The notes: generated from the sequence alone by a model not told the origin. Counted from the first letter of the stretch, positions 12,501-24,600 are shown. The stretch is DNA of 64,000 bases from Rattus norvegicus (GCF_036323735.1 NC_086022.1:73207702-73271701); one strand, 5' to 3'. Translations and numbers: made by a program.

Positions 12501-12643
12501 GAATGCACATCTTAACAATGTCTGCAGATGGGGACATTGAATCATTCAACACTCTTCCTTGCCATATTATGATTAAGACATTTCCAATGAACTCTTTTGA
12601 TGCAACAAAAAGGACCCTATGGATCCATAGTCAGCAGTTATTG
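9526..12643. other. No recognised gene or repeat
   Basis: About 3.1 kb of AT-rich sequence with a small CATA/TATG-rich patch near 10857-10892 and chance ORFs up to 91 codons (12067-12342). I see no mobile-element signature. Confidence 0.45.
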
Positions 12644-13438
12644 GGTGGTGGTTTGAATATTAATGGCTCACACTGACTCATATGTTTGAATGCTTGGCCA
12701 AAGGAAGTGGTTCTATTAGGAGGTGTGTGACTGTATTAGGAGTAAGTATAGCCTTGGATGAAGTGAGCAGAGGATTAAAGGTCTCCTATGCTCAAGGTAT
12801 ACCCACTGTGGTACACAGTCTCTTCCTGTTGCCTTTGGATCAAGACCTCTCAGCTCTTGGTCCACCACCATGTCTGCCTGCATGACGTCATGCCTTCTGC
12901 TCTGATGATAATTGACTAAATCCCCTAAATAGTGCAGGGGTCCACGATTTGCTGAAGAATGATAGCCAGGGCTCAAGTAGTATGGAAGAGCAGTTTATTC
13001 TGCAGAAGTCCAGCACGCTGGGTTCTGCCATCTTCCACAATGGAGGTGTGCTAGAGTGAGCTTGAAGGCTCAGTTTTAAGCACATTAGGAGAAATCCAGG
13101 GAGAGGTAGATGACCTCTATCTCAGTCTGTGGGCTCTAGCTCTAGAGACATTCCAGAACCATTGCTAGGACATGGAGGCTGAAAACTGTTGCTTTGGAAG
13201 TCTAGAAACTGTTACAGTCTGGAAACTGCTCTTGACCACCCATTGTCCTTTCCTCAGGTCAGCTTCTGAGGCCTGGACTTGCCTAGACTTGCCCAGTTCT
13301 TGGAAACAGAAATTAAGTCTAGTCTTCTGGACTACCAATTTGAGTAAACCAACCCCAATTAAATATTCTCCTTTATAAAAGTTTTTATGGTCATGGTGTC
13401 CCTTTACTTTACAGCAATGAAATTCTGACCAAGAAACA
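12644..13438 (+). mobile_element. ORR1-like MaLR LTR, split by a second insertion
   Basis: The left part has TGGTTTGAAT, CATATGTTTGAATGCTTGG, ATTAGGAGGTGTG, CACCACCATGTCTGCCTGCATG and GATGATAAT. The right part resumes at about 13340 with CCCCAATTAAATATT, CTTTATAAAAG, GGTCATGGTGTC and a CAAGAAACA end. This is the block order of an ORR1 LTR from the ERVL-MaLR group. The 405 bp between 12933 and 13337 do not belong to it. Confidence 0.7.
12933..13337 (-). mobile_element. Probable solo LTR inserted into the ORR1-like LTR
   Basis: This segment interrupts an otherwise co-linear ORR1-like LTR. On the minus strand it starts TG (13337-13336) and ends CA (12934-12933), and it has AATAAA (inverted at about 12988-12993) near its 3' side, as an LTR should. 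I cannot name the family and see no clean flanking duplication, so the exact ends are uncertain. Confidence 0.5.
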
Positions 13439-13817
13439 ATCCCACCTTCTGCCCCCCAGGTAGAAGAGGTTCACTGTTAGAACCACGGAAGCAACCAGTT
13501 ATGATTTTCCTCAATTTTTGACCCTTTAGGCAATATTTATTTTTATGACCTCACAGATTCTGTCATTCCGTGCTGTAACACAATTCTAAGTGGTGGGGGT
13601 AGAAATTGTTATCTAGGTGTACTTATGTAAAAAAATAATCATAATTTATTATGGATGTAGAAAGGGAAAAGTTAGCAAATCGAGTTAGCAACCATATAAA
13701 TTTTAATTTGCAGCTTGAAAAAGATCACTCAACATAGCAATGAATTTACCAGAACAAAACAACCATGATTAATAAAATTGCATAAGACATCAAAATTTAG
13801 GGAGGAGGAATTTAAGG

Positions 13818-13862
13818 TTTTTTTTTTTTTTTTTTTTTTTGGTTTGGTTTTTTTTTTTTTTT
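13818..13862. repeat. Interrupted poly(T) tract
   Basis: Two T runs separated by a short GGTTTGG, with another T run at 13871-13880. No retroposon body is recognisable beside it. Confidence 0.85.
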
Positions 13863-13880
13863 GAACAGTATTTTTTTTTT

Positions 13881-14985
13881 ATGTTGTAAATGATCACTTG
13901 TTTTTTTAAACTGAAAAATCATTTTGGTGATATAGTCTGTTTTGTTTTCTAGAAAACAAGTGAATGCATTTAATTATTGTAGATGGAAACATAATTGCAC
14001 CTGCATGTAATCACAGAAAAGAGCTAATCAACTTGCCCACTCCTTGGCAAATAATAATTCAGTGATGGGCATGGAAATCATCATGTTTCCTTGTTTATAT
14101 TTGCCAGGGCTGAGTTCCTCCCTGGACATTTATCTTTTAGCTCTGTCAAAGTCTACAGAGGGCTTGCACGTGTCATACACTGCAGCTGGAGAACTAAGCT
14201 GTTATAGAAAATGTGAGAGCCAGTTTCCTTCACCTCTTCATATCCATAAGCAGATGCTCTCTCTCTAATGGAGACATTCACTTCTAGGCCTGCACCTAGG
14301 CAATGACTTCCCAGGCACACAGCTCTTACCACTTTTCACATCATAAGCAAGGCATTAAGCTAGGGGTCTGATGCATTAGACCCCTAGGCTGTTTTACAAA
14401 GATCCATTTAAAAATGTTTGGTGTATTATTTGGTTCTGGAAATTATATGTGATGAAGAAATTAAACGCTCAAGATTCCTCAGTGATCCCATTCCTGGAAG
14501 ACTTAGGGTGATTTTACCTTGGTAGTCTATCCCATGTGTCCAGTGTTCCTGTGTCCCTGTGTGAACATACAAGTAAACACAGGGCTGTTTGTCTTTTGCT
14601 GAGGTGGGAGGCAAGCTCCCAAGCAGCACTGAGACCACTGCATGTGGCAGCGGGATGAGAACAGATTCCAGGTGACTGGACTTAAGGTGGAGAACCCTGC
14701 TATCCTAGCTGAACTTACTTTAAAAATACTTCCTCAAGAGGCAGGGAAAAAAGGTAAGACAAAACCTCTTACCTGGGACTAATTCATTAAAATGTCATAG
14801 ACTATTCTTTGCCAAATTCTCTATGTACATTTAAAAAAAAAAAAAAGAAAATCCTGGTGAGGGATTTGTTCACTGCAGACTGGAGATGGTATAAATAGGA
14901 AGCGGATGGGCTTTGAGTGAATAGTCAGAATAAAAATCCCAGCTTTATTGATCACTTAATGTCCTTGTGACCTTGGATATATATC
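13881..14985. other. No recognised feature
   Basis: Contains a short A run at about 14832-14847. Nothing else is assignable. Confidence 0.45.
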
Positions 14986-14987
14986 AA

Positions 14988-15345
14988 TTAAATTTCTGAT
15001 ACTATGACAAATTACTTGAGAAAAACTCGAAGCAAATTACTTGAAGGAGTAGAAGTTGATCATTGGTTCTGGAGTTCACAGATTTTAGTCCATGGTGAGT
15101 GGCTTATGGCTCTGAGCCTGAGATGAGGCAGAATTTCAGAATGGAAAGTTTGATAAATGAGGTTCATCTTGTGGCAGTAAAAAAGGAAGGCAATGTGAGA
15201 GGGAGAGATGAAGTGAAGGAAATTTGTCCATGACGTTCTTAGTTCTCTTGTGATCCTCTTTACTGCATCATCAACGGGGACTAAGCCTTCAACATGAGCT
15301 TTTGGTGCGGTTTCATATCTGAACCATACCATCGCGTAATAAGTC
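14988..15345 (-). mobile_element. Older MaLR LTR (MST/MLT1-like), diverged
   Basis: The + strand reads as an inverted MaLR LTR: ACTATGACAAATTACTTGA at one end, CAGATTTTAGTCCATGGT and CCTGAGATGAGGCAGAA inside, and GGGGACTAAGCCTTCAACA then TTTCATATCTGAACCATA at the other end. The 147-codon minus-strand ORF at 15060-15503 lies mostly within this repeat and runs past it, so it is not a gene. Confidence 0.65.
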
Positions 15346-17703
15346 ACTTTAACACCCCATCTCCACACACGAAAATCAGGACTTGACCCCGTGGACTGCA
15401 TGAAACAATGATCAGGAAAGACCCGGAGAGTATCTGACCTGACTGTACTGACTACTTGCTTGCACATAGATTTGTAATATTTATTAGTCATTATTTCTTG
15501 CAAAAAAAATAGAAGTCATATAGGTAGAAATGTGTGGATTGTGTCAGGAACTCAGTGTGGTTACTGATATCAGTATAACAGCATTCGTTGCAGTTACTTT
15601 AAATAGCACAGTTACTTTTAAGCTGTAAGGATCTAGGAACATTTGTTGCACAAAGTGCTTTACGATCTAAGAAAATGTTTTTTGTAAAAAAACCCTTTTG
15701 ATAAGCTATTTATTCCTACTGCACAGATTTAAAACACATCAGCAGAGGACACTAGAGTCTTCTTTTGGAAGCCTGTTTGGCCACATAGGTAGTTGGTGCT
15801 CACTGTAAATATGGGGAAATCTGCTGGGCCAAGTGTGTGGCTTGTATATTTGCTTGGTTTTCAAGAACCTCTGCGGCCAGTGGTGACTGTACTGATGAGG
15901 CTCTCACAGACACAGGGAGAACTTGAGTAAAAACACTGACAGTTATGCATAGGCCTTGACTAGCACAGTGTTAAACATGGCAGTGGATCTTGAGAAACTG
16001 TATGTGAGTCTAATACTTGGGGGAAAGTTTGACATTCTAGTTCTCAGATGTCTATCACAATCCTGGTGAAGACAGGAGTATAATGTATTATTGTTGTTAC
16101 ATTGGCTGGTGATTGGAAACACATTATCAATGTTCAAATTAGAGCCTCTAATTCTACAGTAATTATCAGCCAATTTTGAAGTTGTTAACAGGATTAAAAG
16201 TATGAATTTATTAGCTGATTTGCTGTTACAAATCAAATTTTGATTAGATAATACTGTGTACTAATATACATACTATTCAAATTTCTTAAAAGGTTAATTT
16301 TTGGTATAAAAACTTTGATCAAAAATTTCAATATATGCAGAGCTAGGGGGTAAGATGAATGATTGATGGTTTTTCCTTATAAAAACCTTATTAAAGGTCC
16401 TGATTTGGTTGGCTTCCAACTGTTTGGGCTCAGAATTAGGAATTCTACTTTTGATGATGGATCATGTGTATTGATTAGAGAAACATTCCAGGGAGTTATT
16501 AAGAAAGCAAATTAATAACAAGAAATGTAGCAATGGCTATGACAATATTTCATCACTGATGTTCTTGAAGATCCAGACTTTCAATTTATGATAGATTTTC
16601 AATTTATGATATATGTCTTTAAGTAAGCAGCTATATGCAGTGACCATATAAGTAAATAGTAACCTACTCATTTTTGAGGCTACATTTAAATTGAATCTGT
16701 AATCATTCCATCAATAGCATTCGATACTGTAACACACACAGAGATAAAGGAAGGGGTGGGAGGCAACAGGATAATGCTTCAATGACTGAAGAACTACATT
16801 AGTACTCTAAACTACATTACTTCTTAACAAAATCGTTTGGCATCAAACAGTGTCGTCAGGTTTGGACATAACAGTAGGAGAAACTAGATTACAGAAATGA
16901 ATGTGGGAAGCCATGCACAGCTTAGGCCTACAAGCATGGCACGCTGAAGGCTGAACTGATGCTCTGTTAGTGGTGGAGGGTTGGATCAAATGATGTCATA
17001 AGTAATAACTGAAGAAGAAAATATCCTTTGCATAGATGCTGAGGATGGAGGTAGATGTTGACGTACACAGTAAAAAGAATTGTTTGTAGAAGAGTGATTG
17101 AGAGATGATCTTTTGAAAAATGTTTCAACTATATCATTGCTTTTTGATAATCGCTTCCTCTGAGACTTTATTCAGATACTGGGCAGCACTAAAAAGGAGT
17201 GTTTACTCAGATAAAGGACTGTTTACTGAGATAGCCCAATCAAAAAATATAGACTCTGCCTTTCTCTAATCTAGTACATGCCATCATTCCAGAGTCACAT
17301 CTGTTAAAGTACAAAGGTGATCATCTGTCCCTTCAGCTTAAAAACTCCTTCTCTTCACTGCCTCTAGAGCCAACCCTGACTTCTGTCCCAAAAAACAAAA
17401 CAGCAACATCAAAACCCTCTATGAGTGGATCCCAACTATATTTTACCTGCATCCTCCTTTGCCAGCTCCTCATTGCACGAATCTGCCATATAAATACTTG
17501 AGACCATTTTAAATGGTATCCCTGGCTCTGGGAATGGGCTTCAGTTTTTCTTTATAGCTGCTCAAAGTGGGTCATCACTGTAGCTGTTTGTGTCCCGGAC
17601 AAGCAATCTTCCCCACAAAGAAAAAACCCCACAAAGCTTACAAATGAGTCATTTGCAGAAATGGAAATATTCAACTACAGACATACATACACCTAGACAT
17701 ACT

Positions 17704-17706
<3 letters not shown>
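15346..17706. other. No recognised feature
   Basis: AT-rich sequence. A 15-bp TTTCAATTTATGATA is repeated in tandem near 16580-16610. ORFs are at most 97 codons. Confidence 0.45.

Positions 17707-17752
<46 letters not shown>
17707..17752. repeat. (CA)n microsatellite
   Basis: About 23 uninterrupted CA units. Confidence 0.95.
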
Positions 17753-17755
<3 letters not shown>

Positions 17756-19679
17756 AAACATTATGCAGAGTGCATGTGAATATTCATGTGAGTAGCTACT
17801 TTTTAAAACACAACATAAAAATTTGCTCAACTTGATCCTCTTCACAGATTCAAGGCAAAATAGAAATTATTACAGTAATAGAACCTGATAGAACATCATC
17901 ACAACAGATAGATTTAATATTTTTCCATGTTTAAAAAAAATCAAGTTTATATTCTTGCTCTCCTCGTTTGATGGCTCTTGGCAACTGTTTTGGCTATTTT
18001 TGTCCTCAAGCAGGGTTGCCAATTTCTTTCCTCAGCCTTATCTGCCCATAGTGAACGTCTCCTTAGTTCCAGTCCTTGCTCTGCTGCCAAGCTCCTCTTC
18101 ACTGCCTTGGCATCAAAATGAAATGTGGCATCAAGGAAAGTGACCCCAAGAACCAGTGTGTGCTGCACAGAAGCCATTTCCTTGACCTGCTCTCCTCAAA
18201 GCACATACATAGAGCACAGCTTGGAGTCATAGCATCCTTTTGTTGATGATCTGCTCCTGCTTCTGTTTCGGGCATCTCTGCCTCCTCCCCTTGGCCCCTT
18301 TTCCTTTATTTATTCAATTATATAGCCATAAACTTTGCTTTTAAGTATGCAAGGGCATAAAATACCAGGATTTTAGTGTCTGTGGCTCCCATAGCGAAAA
18401 TGAAAAGATCTGACGAGGGCTAGAAATAATTGAGTACTAATTCTGATAAACATTCTAAACACACCCTGTAGTCTACACTGAGCATAAGGAATTTTAGACC
18501 TTAAACTGCTTTCCACAGTGTGTAAGAGAAGTTAGTTAAATCATATTTTATGGAAAATTATTGGTAAGTTTCTAACTTGGAAAAAGTTTCTGCAAAGTTA
18601 TGTCAGCCTTTGTAAAGCTCTCTTCTAACAATGTAATCAGAGCCACCTTCCACTTCCCCAGGGATCCTAACTATGATAAACTCACTCTCTACATTTACAA
18701 ATCAATGAGGCCAATGTGTTCTTTCAGCAGAATTTCCCAAGTTATACTGTGAATTACTTGAGAAACAATTTAAAAAAACCAAAAGATTCTGGGACTTGTT
18801 CTACTCAAAGGCGTATGGCACCAATGGGGGTATTATTAATACTTCTGAACACACATAACAAAGGAAACCACTCAGCCCCATTCCAGTACCTTCCCTGCTC
18901 AGAAGCTTCATGCATATTTAAGAGAATTAATTTATTTTCTGCAATTTGCTTTTAAGAGCTTAAGTGGCCATTTGCTGTTGCTTATTTCGGGATTGTATGC
19001 CCTTGTTCTCTGAGTCACCGACTTACAGCTCAAGTGCTCCAGGTGTATTTATGCTCCCAAAGTATTTTAAATTACCCATCAGGAAATCCAATTTCCTATG
19101 TATAAGACCCAGAAGTGATTTTCCACTGCTAACTTTTCTTAATTAAGGATATAGGCCTGGACTCACTGCAGACTTCCTGGTACTACATTTATTCACTGGC
19201 TCCTGACAGTCAACATTTAAGAATGTCATCAACATTAGGATATTAGACAGTCATTCAGATGAGGCCACTCTTAGATTAGGTGCAGAATGACATTCTGAGT
19301 ATCCATAGCAGTCATCACCATAACAATATGTACTTTCCACTCTTAGCACAAGGCACAATATAAACACCGTCCTATTGAACCCATTATAAAGTCTTGTGTT
19401 ACTAATTTCCCTTTCATTTCAATGCCAGAGATGTGAGAATTTCAGCAAAGGGAAGTGATTCAATGCTTACCAATTAATAAAACATGTATATCAGCTACTT
19501 ATCCCTTTAAACTAGGCATGTAGTTAGAGAAAGGGGATTGAGGCAAATAGAATAGTACAATTTAAAGATATATGACCCTTAGAGAGACAACATATACTTG
19601 AAAATTCATAGAAATGAAAGTTTATATCTTGTTGCAGGAACAAGGTAAACCTTAAGACCCCAAAAGCAAGAATAAATCA
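17753..19679. other. No recognised gene
   Basis: Only small ORFs. The 76-codon minus-strand frame at 17947-18177 and its 62-codon + partner match no family I know. Confidence 0.45.
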
Positions 19680-19735
19680 ATAAACAGATAAACAGATAGA
19701 TAGATAGAGACACACACACACATACACACAGAGAG

Positions 19736-19795
<60 letters not shown>
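19680..19795. repeat. Compound (GATA)/(CA)/(GA)n microsatellite
   Basis: AGATA units at about 19690-19706, a short CACACA stretch, then an uninterrupted (AG)n at 19741-19795. Confidence 0.95.
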
Positions 19796-19797
<2 letters not shown>

Positions 19798-20177
19798 TTA
19801 GTTTATAGACTTTAGGACATGATAGATTGACTATTCCGTGGCACTGGCCAGGAACTATGGATGATTTGTAAGACAATGAGTCTAAAAGCATAAAGCATAT
19901 GATTTTATTGGACTGAGGTGTTGATCCTACTTTCTAATGATAGACTTTCTAGATATATGAAAATCATGAATTTAAAGGAAAATTTTTTTAGATATATAGA
20001 CTTATGTTACCATGATGAACAGGGCTCCTTTGAAGACATTCAATGTGCTGGCTCTCTGAGAAACACAATAGCTGGTCACATTATTCCAGAAAAAGTATAT
20101 AATTTCAGATTCACTTCAGATACTATCTGATTCCATTCTGGGAGCTCCCTGTCCGTAGCCTCTCTAGGTTTTGTCTA

Positions 20178-20357
20178 AGTCCCCCTGTGGTTCATGACCC
20201 CCTTTGGGAGAACACATATCACATATTTACATTACAATTCATAACAGTAGCAAAATTGCCATTATGAAGTAGCAACAAAATAACGTTAAGGTCAGGGGTC
20301 ACCACAACATGAGTAAGTGTATAGAAGGATCATAGCATTAAGAAGGTTGAGGACCAC
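20178..20357 (+). mobile_element. URR1-like non-autonomous hAT-Charlie DNA transposon
   Basis: Contains TTCATGACCCCCTTTGGG, CATAACAGTAGCAAAATTGCC, ATGAAGTAGCAACAAAATAA, AGGTCAGGGGTCACCACAACATGAG and GAAGGTTGAGGACCAC in order. I recall this as the rodent URR1 repeat. There is no coding capacity, and the ends are eroded. Confidence 0.7.
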
Positions 20358-20917
20358 CTCAGCCTTGTTAGTGGAGGAGAAAGGGAATAAACCAGATGGC
20401 ACAAACAGCCAGTTGAGTTTGTTTGACGGTCATGTTACATTAGACGTGTTTTTGTAGGCAGTTCATTTGATGAAATTTTACTCAGCAACAATTCTAAGTC
20501 AGGTACTCTGTCTATGAGCCAAAGGGATAAGTTATATACAAAGCAGATGGAAGATTATATCCCATAAATTTCTGTCTACACAGGAGCAGTTAAAAGGACA
20601 AAGATGGGAAAGTATTCGTGACAATCAGTGACATTCATATGTTCCTATAAGTGTAACGGGTCTTAAAACACAAAAGGAAAAACAAACAACCAAATAACAA
20701 AGGCTCAGACCAGACCAAGTGAAGACAGACATTTTGTTGCTGACAAGAGTGTGGGAAAAATATAATTATTGACTTCTGGGTAACAAATTTGTTTTCAGTT
20801 TGCTAGAGAACACTGACTGGCATGGCACAGTTACCCCACCTCACTTATTGATAAATAAGCATGTCATTTATCATGCTATCATTATGCCTTTAAAAATTAA
20901 ATTACGCAAATATGTCT

Positions 20918-20920
<3 letters not shown>

Positions 20921-20951
<31 letters not shown>

Positions 20952-20970
20952 ACGTGTGTATGTGTGTGTG
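20921..20970. repeat. (TG)n microsatellite
   Basis: TG units with two internal interruptions. The 74-codon ORF starting here is only repeat read-through. Confidence 0.95.
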
Positions 20971-21500
20971 TTAAGGCACACAAGTGCCATGGCACACATG
21001 TGTAGGCCACAGTACATCTTAGAGATTGGACCTCATCTTCTACCTTGCATGGCTTTGTGGGACTGCCCTATATCTACTTCCCACCGTGTTGTAGAAATGC
21101 TAGGTTACAGACACGTGCTACTACTAGTCTTATGTGGGTCCTAGGATCCAGATAAGTGATTTATGTATAGGCATACCCATCAATAGACCTCTCCATATGT
21201 ATATATCTTATAATCAATATGGTTCTATTAAAAAAGCTTAATAATATACTGTGTACTCTCAGCTTATGTGAAACAGCCCCTCAAATACTCTAAGTGAGAG
21301 AAACTGGATCTGTTCTTTTTATAAAAGAATGTTTTCATTTTTTCACTGAGAATATCAGACTTGCATGCAATATATTTTGATCATAATTACCTCACAATTT
21401 CATCTCCTAATTCTGACCAAAGGTTTCTTTCCCAAATTCTTATACTGTTTTTTTAAACAAACAAAAGAAAACAAAAGACAATCATCACCACCAACAAAAG
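20971..21500. other. No firm feature
   Basis: Degenerate SINE-like wording around 20980-21150 (GGATTACAG-like and ATGTGGGTCCTAGGATC) is too diverged to assign. A short AAAC/AAAG patch lies at 21454-21500. Confidence 0.35.
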
Positions 21501-22330
21501 TCAACAAAAGCTCTAGAACAAATAGAAGCAAACATACCCAAGTAGACAGCCGGGAGTAATCAAAACCAATGCTGAGATCAACAAGTTTCAACCACCAAAG
21601 AGAATTTCAGACCAATCTCCCTTATTAACATTGATGCAAAAATATTTAATAAAATACTACCAAATTGAATTTAAAAACACATCAAAAATATCCATCATGA
21701 ACAAGTAGGTTTCATAGTTCAACATACAAAAATCCATTAATATAATAGACCATATGTACAAAGTGAAAGAGAAAAAAAAACATGACCATCTCATTAGATG
21801 CTAAAAAAGCCTCTTGACAAATCCAAAACCACTTTATGATAGAAATCTTGGAGAGATCAGGAATACAGGGTGCATACCTAAACTCAATAAAGGTAATATA
21901 TAGCAAGTAGAGGGCTGATATCCAAAATTCATAAAGAACTCAAAAAATTAGACATCGACAAACTAAATAACCCGTTTAAAAAGGGGTATATATCTAAACA
22001 GAGAATTATCAACAGAGGAAGGTAATGGCTGAAAAGCAATTAGAGAAATGTTGAACATCCTTAGTCATCAGGGAAATGCTAATCAAAATGACCATGAGAC
22101 TCCATGTTATGCTCATCAGAATGGTAAGATAAAAACTCAATTGACTGCAAAAGCTGGCCAGGAGAACATTTCTCCACTGCTGGTGGGAATGCAAACTTGT
22201 ATAATTACTACAAAACTGGAAATACTTCTACCTCAATACCTGGCTATACCACTCCTGGGCACATACCCAAACGGTGCTCCACCACACTTCAGTGATACTT
22301 GCTCCACTATGTTCATAGTACCTTATTCAT
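21501..22330 (+). mobile_element. Old L1 (Lx-like) ORF2 remnant with two internal deletions, left of a B2
   Basis: Sequence co-linear with ORF2 of the full-length L1 in this window. 21505-21590 corresponds to about 31530-31615. It then jumps to about 32150 and runs to about 32450 (21600-21905), then jumps to about 33710 and runs on to about 34170 (21906-22330). Many frame breaks make it non-coding. The short ORFs in it are relics or shadows. Confidence 0.85.
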
Positions 22331-22496
22331 GACATTCTGTTTTATGTTTTAATATATATAGTATTTATATAATAATATTAAATATGCATGCTCTTCATGT
22401 ATATCTGCATGTCAGAAAATGGCATCAGATCCCTTTATAGATGGTCATGAACCACCATATAGGTGCTTAGAATTGAACTCAGGACCTCTGGAAGAG
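22331..22496 (-). mobile_element. B2 SINE, tail and body (left part of a split copy)
   Basis: Read on the minus strand it is a B2 body (CCAGAGGTCCTGAGTTCAAT near 22487) followed by an AT-rich tail toward 22331. The B2 head lies at 23051-23080, beyond an inserted L1. Similar CTTATTCAT / CTTATTTAT words at 22322-22330 and 23091-23099 probably mark its own target duplication. Confidence 0.8.
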
Positions 22497-22506
22497 CAGA
22501 CAGTGT

Positions 22507-23040
22507 TTTTTTTTTTTTTTTTTTTATTTAAAGCTCAGTTTCTTTAAATTTTTTCTCCATCTTTATTAACTTGAGTATTTCTTATTTACATTTTGATTGT
22601 TATTCCACTTCCCAGTTTCCAGGCCAACATCCCCCTAACCCCTCCGCCTCCCCTTATATATGGGTGTTCCCCTCCCCATCCTCCCCCCATTGCCGCCCTC
22701 CCCCCAACAATCACGTTCACTGGGGGTTCAGTCTTAGCAGGACCAAGGGCTTCCCCTTCCACTGGTGCTCTTACTAGGATATTCATTGCTACCTATGCAT
22801 AGGTTGGAGCCCAGGGTCAGTCCATGTATAGTTGTTGGGTAGTAGCTTAGTCCCTGGAAGGTCTGGTTGGTTGGCATTGTTGTACATATGGGGTCTCGAG
22901 CCCCTTTAAGCTCTTCCAGTCCTTTCTTTGATTCCTTCAACGGGGGTCCTGTTCTCAGTTCAGTGGTTTGCTGCTGGCATTCGCCTCTGTATTTGCTGTA
23001 TTCTGGCTGTGTCTCTCAGGAGAGATCTACATCCAGTTCC
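22507..23040 (-). mobile_element. Young 5'-truncated L1 3' UTR inserted into the B2
   Basis: Closely similar, inverted, to about 34645-35102 of the full-length L1. The poly(T) at 22507-22525 is its inverted A tail. It is bounded by a perfect 10-bp duplication CAGACAGTGT (22497-22506 and 23041-23050) lying inside the B2. About 36 bp (22526-22561) sit between the L1 AATAAA (inverted at 22562-22567) and the A tail. ORFs of 66-87 codons here are not genes. Confidence 0.9.
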
Positions 23041-23050
23041 CAGACAGTGT

Positions 23051-23080
23051 CCTTAACCACTAAGCCATCTCACCATCCCA
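23051..23080 (-). mobile_element. B2 SINE, 5' head (right part of the split copy)
   Basis: The inverted B2 head (ACTAAGCCATCTCACCATCC on the + strand) directly follows the right copy of the L1 target duplication and completes the B2 begun at 22331. Confidence 0.8.
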
Positions 23081-23090
23081 GCAGCTGTTT

Positions 23091-24363
23091 CTTATTTATT
23101 TGTAATAGCCAGAAACTGGAAACAACCTAGATGTCTTTCAACCAAAGAATGGGTAAAGAAAATTTGGTGTGATTATACCATGGAATATTACTCAGCTATT
23201 AAAAACAATGGCATCACGAAGTTTGCAGGCAAATAGATGCAACTACAAAAAGATGTAACTACAATAGTTAATATGTGCTCATTTATAAGTGGATATTAGC
23301 TATAAAAACAGAACATTCTGCAACCCACAGACCCAAAGAAGCTAAGTAATAAGGAGGTCCTAAGGGAGAACCCTTTAATCTCACTGAGAAAGGGAAATAA
23401 AATAGCCATCAGGGTAGATGGAGGGAGGAAACTGGGTGATGGAGCGGTTGAGGAGGTGAGAGGTTGGGGGTCGTGGGGGCCAGAGGGTCAGAGAACTGGG
23501 AAAGAGAACTGGAACTGTGGAGGAGGGGCAGGAATCTCTCAGATGAGCTGGAAACCTAGGACAATGGAAACTTCCAGGGATCTATGAGGGTCATGTTAGC
23601 TAAGACTCCTAGAAATGGGGGATACAGAGCCTGAAATGGTCATCTGCTGTAACCAGAAACGACTTCCAATGAAGAGACTAGGACACCAGCCTAGCCACAA
23701 AACCTTAGACCCTCCTGACAACAAGATGCACGTGGCCAACCAATGACTGGGCAGCTTGAGACCCATGCAATGAAAGGTAGGCCACCATTGATACAGTGAT
23801 ATTCTGCTATACTTCCAGAAAAGCTTCTCATCTAAGAGGCTTCACACAGCAACTAATGAAAACAGATACAGAAACCCACAGCCAAGTATTGGGTAAAGCT
23901 TGGGGAATTCTGTGAAAGAGGGAGACAAAGGATTGAAGGATCCAGAGAAGTTAAGGACACCACAAGAAAACATACAAAACCAACTAACCTGGGCCCATAG
24001 GAGCCCACAAAGACTGAACCACCAGAGAGCATACAAGGGATATACCTAGTCTCTCTGCATATATGTAACAGTTGTGCAGCTTGGTCTTCATGTGGGATTC
24101 CTAACAGCAAGAGCAGAAGCTCTATTTGACTCTTGCCTGCCTTTGGCTTCCTTTCCTCTAACTCGGCTGCCTTGCCTAGTCACAGTAGAAGGAGATGAGG
24201 CTAGACCTACTTTAACTTGATATGCCAAGATGAGTTGATATCTATAGGAGGCCTCCCCTTGTGTGAGGAAAAGGGAAGGGGGTACGGAAGGTGGTGAGGT
24301 GAGAGGGAAGAGTTGGAAGGAGGGGAAGCTATGATTGAGATATAAATCCCTAAATTAAAAAAT
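23091..24363 (+). mobile_element. Old L1 (Lx-like) ORF2 end and 3' UTR, right of the B2
   Basis: Resumes the L1 of 21501-22330 at the codons around 34165 of the full-length element (TAATAGCCAGAAACTGG). It runs through the ATGGAATATTACTCAGCTAT block into an Lx-type 3' UTR. The marks there are CATCTAAGAGGCTTCACACAGC, AACCTGGGCCCATAGG, CAGTTGTGCAGCTTGGTCTTC, a purine-rich tract at 24250-24340 and an A-rich end. Its 3' UTR is unlike that of the young L1s. Confidence 0.85.
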
Positions 24364-24364
24364 G

Positions 24365-24600
24365 AACATTCCAGAGAATCCTATTGTTGATGCCCCTGTG
24401 CACATGGTTGCAGTACAGTCCACTGAAACATATAACCCACCAGTGGCTGTATCCCTAAAGAAGAAAAAAGATTATCTCTTCCTAGCCATTATCAACTGTC
24501 AATATCTCCTCAGCCATCACTACTGGAACTCTGACTGGCTTCATTTTATGTGTGCACTGCCTTCTGTTCTTAAAATGCTGCTACGCTTCTGTGTTTGTGA
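24365..24600 (-). mobile_element. Old L1 3'-UTR fragment, inverted
   Basis: The + strand shows the inverted Lx-type 3'-UTR wording also seen near 6905-7100 and 52215-52350: a GCCCCTGTGCACATGG block, CCACCAGTGGCTGTATCCCT, then AAAGAAGAAAAAAGATT. The right end is unclear. Confidence 0.5.

Noticed and set aside
15060..15503. 147-codon minus-strand ORF
   Set aside because: Lies mainly in an inverted MaLR LTR and runs past its edge. No domain, so a chance frame.
17947..18177. 76-codon minus-strand ORF considered as a pseudogene
   Set aside because: No similarity to a known protein that I can support, and no poly(A) or duplication around it.
20980..21150. Possible inverted SINE
   Set aside because: Only scattered words match. 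Too diverged to classify.
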